The position numbers were made by a program, and so were the translations under genes. The notes under the pieces were generated by a model. It searched no databases and had not been told where the DNA came from. It worked only from the letters and a program-made list of their open reading frames with translations. Positions 1 to 7,219 of a stretch of 64,000 nucleotides of DNA are shown one piece after another. Source of the DNA: Bradyrhizobium iriomotense (GTDB lineage: Bacteria; Pseudomonadota; Alphaproteobacteria; Rhizobiales; Xanthobacteraceae); the NCBI RefSeq assembly GCF_018130765.1, contig NZ_JAFCJZ010000016.1:124001-188000 (forward strand), in the 5' to 3' direction. Within the stretch, counting starts at the first letter, position 1, and each line of letters begins with the position of its first letter.

Positions 1-161
1 GGACCGAAGATTTTCTGATCCACCCCTATTAACGGACCTTCTCAGAGCCTGTCGGCATGTCTCAAAAGGGCCAGAACCGGGCGTGCTGACCTTGAGCGGC
101 ACCGAGACTATAGTGGCGTTTGCCATCCCTATAGTTTAGTCCGCTCGCAAAGGATTGACCA

Positions 162-626
162 ATGACCCGTATATATTTCGAAGATGCCGAAATTGGTACC
201 GCCGGAAAGGCGGGTCCTTATTTGGTCTCGAAGGAAGAGATTATTCAGTTCGCCAAGCAATACGATCCGGTACCGCGCCACATCAATGAGGAGGCAGCAG
301 CACGTTCAATTTTTGGTGGATTAACCGCATCGGGCGCCCACACGTTTGCAGTCTTCATCTCGCTTACGCCCAAGCTCCAGCCTCGGCCTCTCCATGTCCT
401 CGCCGGAATGGGCTGGGATGAGCTGAGGTTGCCGAACCCGGTACGCCCGGGAGATGAACTTAATCTCGAAGCGATTATCTTGGAGAAGCTGGAATCAAAA
501 ACGAAACCTGATCGCGGTATCGTGCGCAATCAAATTCGATTATGTAATCAAAGAAACGAAATCGCCTTGCAATGCATCGGCACCATCCTCGTTGCGAGGC
601 GACCGGACGCGAAAGCATCGGCGTAA
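162..626 (+). CDS. MaoC-like hot-dog dehydratase
   Basis: This 154-residue protein is a single hot-dog domain of the MaoC type, a family that hydrates enoyl-CoA or related double bonds. The hydratase signature is visible near residues 35-60: the D-P-x-P-x-H segment (QYDPVPRHI) holds the usual catalytic Asp and His, and GGLTASGAH is the typical following helix. The length fits stand-alone MaoC proteins. The ATG is preceded by AAAGGA at a suitable distance. No neighbouring gene indicates a pathway, so the substrate is unknown. Confidence 0.85.
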   Translation: MTRIYFEDAEIGTAGKAGPYLVSKEEIIQFAKQYDPVPRHINEEAAARSIFGGLTASGAHTFAVFISLTPKLQPRPLHVLAGMGWDELRLPNPVRPGDELNLEAIILEKLESKTKPDRGIVRNQIRLCNQRNEIALQCIGTILVARRPDAKASA

Positions 627-976
627 GCCGTTCTACAAGGTTCCGTCGGTTGGTTGCGCTCCGATGTCTCTTGTGGGTCAAAACGCGAAGAACTCAGGTA
701 GAGCAAATCTGGTCCGCTCTGGGCTCAACGAGCGGACTTCTGACCGCCGAGGCGCAACTTCGCAGATGGGGCAAAAACGGACTTCGCGGTACCGAGCTTA
801 ACAATGGCTCAAGCGAGGGATGTCTGCAGTCCTCAACTTACGCTATGGATGGACTGACATAACCTGCTACGTTGTCCCTGTTACGAAGACGGGGCGAGGT
901 AAAATGGGCACACAAGCCGGAGCATGTCTTCGTTTAGCAGTATTGGTTACGTGCGTTTGCACCAACGCCCGTCACC
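627..976. other. gene-poor spacer with relic repeat-like sequence
   Basis: No convincing gene lies here. The stretch around 663-780 contains a block (ATGTCTCTTGTGGGTCAA followed by CGCGA) that resembles a block at 4789-4812 (ATGTCTCACTTGGGTCAA followed by GCGCGAC), so both spacers may carry decayed copies of the same dispersed intergenic sequence. From 904 a short frame encodes a signal-peptide-like stretch one base out of frame with the next gene. Confidence 0.4.
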
Positions 977-1768
977 ATGGCACAAGAGTTGGTCAGGTTC
1001 GACAGTGCTCCAGTCCGCCTTGGCCAGCTCCAGCAGCGCTTGGCGCGCGAGCGTGGCGAAGCGCCGAAGGCGGGGGATACGATCGAGGGCTACCTCGCGA
1101 AACCTGAGGGCGACGGCCCATTCGCAGCCATTGTGTATCTCCATGGATGCGATGGACTTTCGAAAGATGCCCCAAAGTTCATCGCTCAATTCGTGACCGG
1201 TTTGGGGTATGTGTCACTTGCAGTCGATAGCTTTGCGACCCGTGGCATCAAGGACGCCTGCACCAAACCGATGCCTGCCATGATGCTTGCCCGCCAAGGT
1301 GATGCCTTAGGCGCTCTATCCTATCTTTCCAAACTTCCTTTTGTCGATCCTCAACGTATCGCTGTCCTGGGAGGATCGATGGGTGCAATGGTTGCGCTGC
1401 AATTAGCGTCGACCCACCACGTGGAAACATTCGACGCTCCTCGGGATCTGCAGTTCAAGCCCGCGGTGGCCTATTATCCGCTGTGCGGCGTTGCTTCCGA
1501 GGAACTCATCGTTCCCACATTAATCCTGATCGGCGAACTCGACGACTGGACGCCTGCGAGGGACTGCGAACTTTGGATGAAGAGGCGGGCCGACAGGGGT
1601 GCACCCGTTAAGCTGGTCGTCTATCCCGGTGCCTATCACGCCTTTAGCGTCCCGGCTTTCGCTGACGGCAGGGAAATGCACGGGCACTGGCTCAAGTACG
1701 ATGCGGAAGCGGCCAGGAAGGCAGTCCAGGAGATGCAGAGTTTCCTCTCTGCTCAATTTTTCCGTTGA
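977..1768 (+). CDS. dienelactone hydrolase-like alpha/beta hydrolase
   Basis: The 263-residue protein is an alpha/beta hydrolase of the dienelactone-hydrolase superfamily. The oxyanion segment YLHGCDG lies near residue 55, the nucleophile elbow GGSMGA places Ser134 as nucleophile (true dienelactone hydrolases use Cys), the acid is likely Asp in GELDDW, and the His is in AYHAFS near the C terminus. The ATG at 977 has no clear ribosome site. A signal-peptide-like frame beginning at 904 after GCGAGGTAAA is one base out of register, so the gene may have lost its export signal by frameshift. Substrate unknown. Confidence 0.8.
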   Translation: MAQELVRFDSAPVRLGQLQQRLARERGEAPKAGDTIEGYLAKPEGDGPFAAIVYLHGCDGLSKDAPKFIAQFVTGLGYVSLAVDSFATRGIKDACTKPMPAMMLARQGDALGALSYLSKLPFVDPQRIAVLGGSMGAMVALQLASTHHVETFDAPRDLQFKPAVAYYPLCGVASEELIVPTLILIGELDDWTPARDCELWMKRRADRGAPVKLVVYPGAYHAFSVPAFADGREMHGHWLKYDAEAARKAVQEMQSFLSAQFFR

Positions 1769-1933
1769 GTGACAGCGAGGCGAATGCTCCCATACGCGAC
1801 TTGGAGCAGCTTCCGCTTCGGGTCATTCACGTCATTTTTGCAGTTGGACAGCTACTTCCGATCTACCCCCAACTTCAGACTTGTCGCGGCGCTGCGCTAG
1901 CTGAAGCGATGGGCCATGAGCCAACATTCCAAC

Positions 1934-2470
1934 TTAGATTTTATCAGGGAAACGGATGATGAAGCCGCCACGGTTCGGCATCCGCACCTTGGGCAGCGTC
2001 TCGGGGTTCATGGTGTCGGTCTCGCCTATGAGTTTGTTTTTCGCCAGGATGAACGCGGTCAGAGCGTAGACCTCGTCGTCGGTGAGTGAGTTCGGCTGCT
2101 GCCACGGCATCCCTCTACGGATGAAGTCGAAGAGCGTCGTGGAGTAAGGCCAAAAGTTCGCGATGGTCTTCATCCCGGCCGATATGTCGGTGATCTTGCC
2201 GCCTCCGAACAGTGGTGAAAAACCGAATTTGTTCTTGCCGTCCTTGTCGTGGCAGGCGACGCATTTCTCCGCGTAAATCCGCTCGCCTTGCGCTGGCGTA
2301 CCGCTTCCTGCCGGCAGGCCGGAGCCGTCAGGCATAACGCTGATATCCCAAGCCGCGACGTCGGCGGGGTCGATAGGCGTGCCAAGATTGGGCCCGTCGG
2401 CGAACGCTACGCTGATGCTCAGAGCGAACCCCAACGACGCGCTATAGACGAAAATTCTATGTATAGGCAT
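1934..2470 (-). CDS. SoxD/SorB-like monohaem cytochrome c
   Basis: A 178-residue exported cytochrome c starting at the ATG at 2470. A hydrophobic signal peptide ending near VAFA comes first, then one haem site (CVACH, about residue 70) and the family-typical NFWPYSTTLFDFIRRGMPW segment. The distal Met ligand is probably in RRGMPWQ. The start overlaps the end of the upstream molybdenum enzyme gene by 14 bases, so the two are surely co-translated. The protein is expected to take electrons from the molybdenum subunit in the periplasm. Classical SoxD has two haem domains; this one has only one, closer to SorB in size. Confidence 0.85.
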   Translation of the reverse strand: MPIHRIFVYSASLGFALSISVAFADGPNLGTPIDPADVAAWDISVMPDGSGLPAGSGTPAQGERIYAEKCVACHDKDGKNKFGFSPLFGGGKITDISAGMKTIANFWPYSTTLFDFIRRGMPWQQPNSLTDDEVYALTAFILAKNKLIGETDTMNPETLPKVRMPNRGGFIIRFPDKI

Positions 2471-3770
2471 GGCTGATCTGCCCATTGGCGTCGACCGCCC
2501 AACTAGTGACCGCGTTGAAGTGCTGGTTGGGATACGCCCCAATCGGGGGGACATTCTTCAACTCGCCGCGCTGAGCTACGAACTCGGCGCGTGTGGGTTG
2601 GAAGTTCCCGGCTTCATCCCAGGCCCGACTTTGAAGTATTGCGGGGCCACCGTTCCAATGCCAAGCCATGCGGAAACGGGTGAAAGCCTTCGCCAATACC
2701 GGCTCCTGCAGCGCCGCTTCGGCCCAACTCTGCCCGCCATCGGCCGAAACCATAACCCTGGCGATACGGCCGGTGCCGGAATATGCGACACCGGAAATCT
2801 GGTAAAGGCCGGGCTGCTTTAGGGGCATTCCGGGAGACGGCTGCGTGATGAACGATTTGACTTCTTGCAGGAAATAAAACTGGTATGCCTCGCCGTTCGG
2901 GAGAAGCTGCGTGTAGGTCTTGGTCTCCCAGAAGCCCATGGCTGGTTCCGTCACGAGCTTGATGCGCCGCAGATACTTGACGTTCATGTTGCCCTCGTAG
3001 CCGGGCAACAGCAGGCGCACCGGATACCCGTTACTCGGCGTGAGGCGCTCGCCATTTTGATAGAGGGCGATCATGGCGTCGTCCAAGGCCTTCGCCACGG
3101 GCACGCTGCGTGTCAGGTGAGGCGCGTCCGCGCCTTCGGCGATGAACCATTTCGCCTTCGGATCAATGCCGGTTTCTTCGAGCAGGGTGGAGAGTTTCAC
3201 ACCCGTCCATTCAGCACAAGACGCGAGGCCGTGCAGTGCCTGAACGTTGCCCTGCAGCGGCTGGGGGGAAAACAGCGGTGCGCTGTTGCCGCCGCATTCC
3301 AGGAAGCTGATACGCGACACCATCGGATAGCGCGCAAGTGCCTCAAGCGTGAACATCAAGGGGCGTCTGACGAGGCCGTGGATAACGAGGCGGTGTTTAT
3401 CCGGATCGATGTCGGGCGGGCCGCCATAGGCGACCACAAAGTGCAGGCCATTCGGCGTGATCATTCCGTGTAGCATGTGATGCGGGGTACGCGCAGTTTG
3501 AACGAATGGCAGGCCGTCGGGGTTGTTCAGCGTTCGGGCGACGTTCTTCTCAAACCGAGACGGCAGCTCATACGATTTGATGCTCGAACCGGGCTCGAGG
3601 CTCCATGGATCATCCTTGAGGGGCTCGGCCGCGGCGCTTGTCAGCGAGGCCCCGACGCCCGTGCTGAGCGCGCCTGCTATAGCGACGCCCTGTCCGAGAA
3701 GTGCACGCCGGTCAATCAGACCGTTTCCAGCTACAGCATCCCCCGAAGGACGACGGATTCCTTTGGGCAT
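2457..3770 (-). CDS. SoxC/SorA-like molybdopterin sulfite/sulfane dehydrogenase subunit
   Basis: The 437-residue protein belongs to the sulfite oxidase family. It carries a twin-arginine signal (RRALLGQG then a hydrophobic run to about residue 50). The molybdenum-ligating cysteine is in FLECGGNS (about Cys159), and a C-terminal dimerisation domain follows. I chose the ATG at 3770 because GGAGGCGGTC sits directly before it; an upstream TTG at 3830 would lengthen the protein by 20 residues without reason. It is followed by an overlapping cytochrome c gene, giving a two-subunit dehydrogenase that oxidises sulfite or protein-bound sulfane sulfur. No other sox gene is in the window, so the exact substrate is open. 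Confidence 0.88.
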   Translation of the reverse strand: MPKGIRRPSGDAVAGNGLIDRRALLGQGVAIAGALSTGVGASLTSAAAEPLKDDPWSLEPGSSIKSYELPSRFEKNVARTLNNPDGLPFVQTARTPHHMLHGMITPNGLHFVVAYGGPPDIDPDKHRLVIHGLVRRPLMFTLEALARYPMVSRISFLECGGNSAPLFSPQPLQGNVQALHGLASCAEWTGVKLSTLLEETGIDPKAKWFIAEGADAPHLTRSVPVAKALDDAMIALYQNGERLTPSNGYPVRLLLPGYEGNMNVKYLRRIKLVTEPAMGFWETKTYTQLLPNGEAYQFYFLQEVKSFITQPSPGMPLKQPGLYQISGVAYSGTGRIARVMVSADGGQSWAEAALQEPVLAKAFTRFRMAWHWNGGPAILQSRAWDEAGNFQPTRAEFVAQRGELKNVPPIGAYPNQHFNAVTSWAVDANGQISHAYT

Positions 3771-4051
3771 GACCGCCTCCTCAGCTGTCGGCGTCTTGAA
3801 AGTATAGAACTGATTTTCTCTCGCCCGCAATGACCGGTTCGGGGCGTCCGGCTATCCGCCAGGCGATCGGAGGAGTACGATGCGAAGGCCCAGAGCATGA
3901 GCGAAAAGGAGATGAGCCCGTCGGCCCAGACGAGTACGACATCCTTGCTGACCCGGAGCGCCTGCGCCAACTCGACTTGCGGCCTCGGCGACGGATGTTC
4001 CGCGCCTCGGCCCGGCACCATCCGCAGGAGATCGGAGCAAAGGAGGCACAG

Positions 4052-4483
4052 ATGGCAACGATCGTAGAGAGCATTGAGATATCCCGTCGGCCCGAAGACG
4101 TCTTCGTATACGCGACGGACTTTTCGCATTTCCCCGAATGGCAGGGTGGCGTCGTATCGGCACGCCGGGAAGGTGACGCCCCACTGAAAGCCGTGGTGAC
4201 CCGGCGGCTCGGTCCGCGGAATTTGCAGAGGACGGAGGAGATAACCGAACTGAACCCTCCGAGGACGTGGACCGTGCGCGGTGTTGGCGGCCCGCTCACA
4301 GCGATTGCCAAAGGCACAGTTGAGCCACTCGATGACGGCAAGCGGTCGCGCGTAACGATCGCCCTCGAATTAGAAGCCCACGGGATCGCCAGGGTGCTTG
4401 CTCCGCTCATCCTTCGGCAAGCGCGAAGGCAGCTGCCGAAAAACGAGCAAAAGCTGAAGGAACTGCTCGAGCGGGGCGCGTAA
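4052..4483 (+). CDS. SRPBCC-family protein
   Basis: A 143-residue START-like (SRPBCC) protein, the helix-grip fold that binds hydrophobic ligands, as in polyketide cyclases and CoxG-type proteins. The N terminus (MATIVESIEISRRPEDVFVY) and the FPEWQ segment are typical. The ATG at 4052 follows AAGGAGG at ideal spacing; an upstream frame extending to 3830 is not needed. It is divergent from the SoxC-like gene across about 280 bases. Ligand and role cannot be read from the sequence. Confidence 0.8.
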   Translation: MATIVESIEISRRPEDVFVYATDFSHFPEWQGGVVSARREGDAPLKAVVTRRLGPRNLQRTEEITELNPPRTWTVRGVGGPLTAIAKGTVEPLDDGKRSRVTIALELEAHGIARVLAPLILRQARRQLPKNEQKLKELLERGA

Positions 4484-5120
4484 CCGCAAAACGGGACGTT
4501 GTGTTCAAAATCGACCGCGGTGCCGCGCCTCTGGGCGCATAGAGAGGTCGATGGTGCGCCGGCATGGCCGACCAGGCGCTCAATCTTCTCGGGGACGTGG
4601 CTGGCTCGCACGGCGTGGGCGGCGCTTTGTGGGCTTCACTATCGCGCGGGCAGGGATCGTCGAAATCGACGTTGTTGCCGACTCCGAGCGCCTTCGCGGG
4701 GCCCACTTGGCAGTTCTCAACGACTGACGAGCCAACCTGCGTTACCAGGCACGTGCCAGCTGGCAGTTTTAGGCCGATGACCGCGATGTCTCACTTGGGT
4801 CAATGCGCGACCTCGCGGAGAGGGCTGCTTCCGGCGCAAAAGAGGACGTTTGGCCGGGTGCGCATGTCTCAGAAGACAACCGGCGGTTATGACGAACGCG
4901 GGCTAACGTCCAGTCTACCCAGACAGTCGACATGCTTATGGCTTACGCATTGATCGGCTCGGGGCCAGCGGCAGAACTCCGAGCGTTGCAAAATGAGCGA
5001 GCGCAATCGGTCGATAACGCGGTTGGCGTTGGCGAGAACGCGGTCGGGAACGGCAACGTCGTGACCGCTGACTTCGCGGTTATTAGCAGAAGCATGTATC
5101 GTAGTAAGGTTGTGTCCCTA
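4484..5120. other. long spacer, no supported gene
   Basis: About 640 bases without a convincing coding region. It includes repeat-like blocks beginning ATGTCTCA at 4789 and 4865, resembling one near 663. The rest looks like decayed intergenic sequence. Confidence 0.4.
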
Positions 5121-5519
5121 ATGAGAGCCAAGATTATGAAACTAACCTATACGGATTCACGGGATGGAAGGGTGATTATTGGGTTCACCGACGAGCGCGG
5201 TGAACATGAAATCGCTCTAAGCACAATAGAGACGGCAGACCTTATCGGTGCGTTGAGGACCTCGTTAGAGGAGGCGATTGGAAGTCCGGCCGCAGACAGC
5301 ATGGCCCTTCCCGGCATTGAAAGAGTGCAGATCGTTGAGACTGCGGAAGAAGTGCTTTTCCGCGTCTATATGAATGATCGCATTTCCCATGATTATCCGG
5401 TGCCGAAAAGGACCGTTCTTGCGGATGAGCTTCGGATGCTGGCTGACCGGATGGAGGCGCGCAATTCGGCAAAGGCCACACATCCATCGCCCGATGCCCA
5501 AAAGGGCAAACTAAATTAG
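5121..5519 (+). CDS. hypothetical protein
   Basis: A 132-residue soluble protein that I do not recognise, starting at ATG 5121 (MRAKIMKLTY) or at the inner ATG 5136. The frame extends upstream to 4932, but that part has unlike composition and reads as spacer. The N-terminal 60 residues alternate charged and hydrophobic residues like a small beta-rich domain. The segment IVETAEEVLFRVYMNDRISHDYPVP looks like ordered beta strands, and the last 20 residues are disordered. It has no operon partner. Confidence 0.5.
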   Translation: MRAKIMKLTYTDSRDGRVIIGFTDERGEHEIALSTIETADLIGALRTSLEEAIGSPAADSMALPGIERVQIVETAEEVLFRVYMNDRISHDYPVPKRTVLADELRMLADRMEARNSAKATHPSPDAQKGKLN

Positions 5520-5777
5520 CGGATGGTGGGTACTCACAAATCGCGACCGTTCTGCAATCTCTAAGTGATGTCTGCTTAGCTCCCAAGAGCGGCGGAAAAG
5601 CGGAAATCGTGGGAGGTCCGGCCAGGGCCACAACCGGACCTTCTCTTAAGGGTGCAAAACGTTGCGGATCAAATCAACACAACAGGTTGGAACTTCTGAG
5701 GGGCTCAATCGGCTGGCGAATTTCGTTGCGCGCTCATCGACCGCGTTCATCGAAATCGGGGAGCATGACTCGAAATG

Positions 5778-6845
5778 TCACCGTGTCACAGTTTCAGGGT
5801 ATCGAAGACCATCGCATTCGAACAGTTCTACCGCCCCCTTCCCCTTGAGCTCCACTAATCCGCGGCTTCGGCCCGTACAGCAGTGCTGAATCCGGGCCCA
5901 TGCGGTAGCACTCATTAGGATCGATCCGCCTTCCGCATGAGAGGTGACACGGGCGGCAGTGTTGACAGTGTCTCCCCACAAATCAAACGAGTATTGGCGC
6001 CGGCCCATGATCCCAGCGACCACGGGGCCGCTATGAATCCCGATGCGGACCGCCCAGCCGGGCTTGAGTCTCTGCGAGGTCTCGATCATCGCCCTTGCAC
6101 ACCGCACCGCGGCCAGCACGCCGTTCTCCATGGGATGAAGAAGCCCCGCGGTGGAAAGGAACGCATCTCCGATGGTCTTTATCTTTTCCATGGCGTGCGC
6201 TTCGACGATGTCCTCGAACGCGTCGACAAGAGTGCGAAGCTCAGACACGACCTGCTCGGCCGGATGGCGATCGCAGTATCGCGTAAACCCGACGATGTCG
6301 CTGAACAGCACCGTGACATCCTCCATGCGACGAGGCTTAACCTCGTTGGTCGCCTTCAGCTCGGCCACCGCGCTCGGCGGCAGGATGGCCTGCAACAATT
6401 CGTCGCCGCGCCGCCTCTCGCGCTCGATTTCTTCGAGGTAGTAGGCCTCCCTGTCGCGCAGACGTTTCTTCTCAAGACATGCGCCGACACGAGCGCCGAG
6501 AACCACGGGATTGAAAGGCTTCAGAAGATAGTCGTCGGCGCCGAGTTCGATACCGCGAACCACGCTTTCAATCTCGTCCACTGCGGAAATCATGATGACT
6601 CGGATCTCTCGCGATGCCGGACATGCCTTGAGCTGTTCCAGCACTTGATGGCCATTCATCCCTGGCATGAGGACATCGAGGAGGATGAGGTCTAAGGGCT
6701 GTTTGGCAACCATGGCGATTGCCTCGGCCCCGTCGTTAGCGGTCAGCACTGTTTCATAGCCCAGGCGCCGCAATCGACGCGTGAGCAGATAACGATTGTC
6801 CTCGTTATCATCTACGACGAGAATCACGGGGTGCGGCTCATTCAT
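5778..6845 (-). CDS. receiver-adenylate cyclase (class III) fusion
   Basis: A 355-residue response regulator whose output is a class III nucleotide cyclase. The receiver (residues 1-120) has Asp57 in LILLDVLMP and Lys in LLKPF. A short coiled coil (about 125-155) links it to the cyclase domain (about 175-345). Metal-binding Asp183 (FSDIVGFT) and Asp227 (IGDAF) are present. The Lys of IKTIGDAF and the Asp of DLWGDTVN are the pair typical of adenylate rather than guanylate cyclases, so cAMP is the expected product. Its start codon overlaps the stop of the upstream lone receiver (ATGA). It is the last gene of the six-gene operon. Confidence 0.92.
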   Translation of the reverse strand: MNEPHPVILVVDDNEDNRYLLTRRLRRLGYETVLTANDGAEAIAMVAKQPLDLILLDVLMPGMNGHQVLEQLKACPASREIRVIMISAVDEIESVVRGIELGADDYLLKPFNPVVLGARVGACLEKKRLRDREAYYLEEIERERRRGDELLQAILPPSAVAELKATNEVKPRRMEDVTVLFSDIVGFTRYCDRHPAEQVVSELRTLVDAFEDIVEAHAMEKIKTIGDAFLSTAGLLHPMENGVLAAVRCARAMIETSQRLKPGWAVRIGIHSGPVVAGIMGRRQYSFDLWGDTVNTAARVTSHAEGGSILMSATAWARIQHCCTGRSRGLVELKGKGAVELFECDGLRYPETVTR

Positions 6846-7219
6846 GTCTTCGGCGTCGCGTTCAGCAGGGCGTCGATTCGATCAATCAGGCGCGGAAAAT
6901 TGACCGGTTTCGCAAAGAAGTCATCACAGCCCGCCGCGAATGCTCGCTCGCGATCCTCCGGCATGGCGTGGGCGGACAGTGCAACAATCGGGACAGCCGC
7001 AGTTTCCGGTGCTTCGCGCAACTGCCGTGTAACTTCCCAACCGTCGATGACTGGTAGCCCTAGGTCCATCAGAATAAGGGCCGGGACCCGGCTCTTGGCT
7101 TGCGCCAAGCCGTCCGCGCCGTCGCGGGCGATGAGGACCTCGTAGCCCTTTCGCTGCAACCTGCGCGACATCATGTAGATGTTGTCCTCGTTGTCCTCAA
7201 TGTACAGGATCTTAGCCAT
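6842..7219 (-). CDS. single-domain receiver protein
   Basis: A stand-alone receiver of 125 residues starting at ATG 7219 (MAKILYIEDNEDN). The acidic pocket ED/D, the phospho-Asp in LILMDLGLP and the Lys in FFAKPV are all visible. There is no output domain, so it probably shuttles phosphate within a relay like CheY/DivK-type proteins. It overlaps the end of the hybrid kinase gene by 8 bases and the start of the cyclase gene by 4, which implies tight co-translation with both. Confidence 0.92.
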   Translation of the reverse strand: MAKILYIEDNEDNIYMMSRRLQRKGYEVLIARDGADGLAQAKSRVPALILMDLGLPVIDGWEVTRQLREAPETAAVPIVALSAHAMPEDRERAFAAGCDDFFAKPVNFPRLIDRIDALLNATPKT

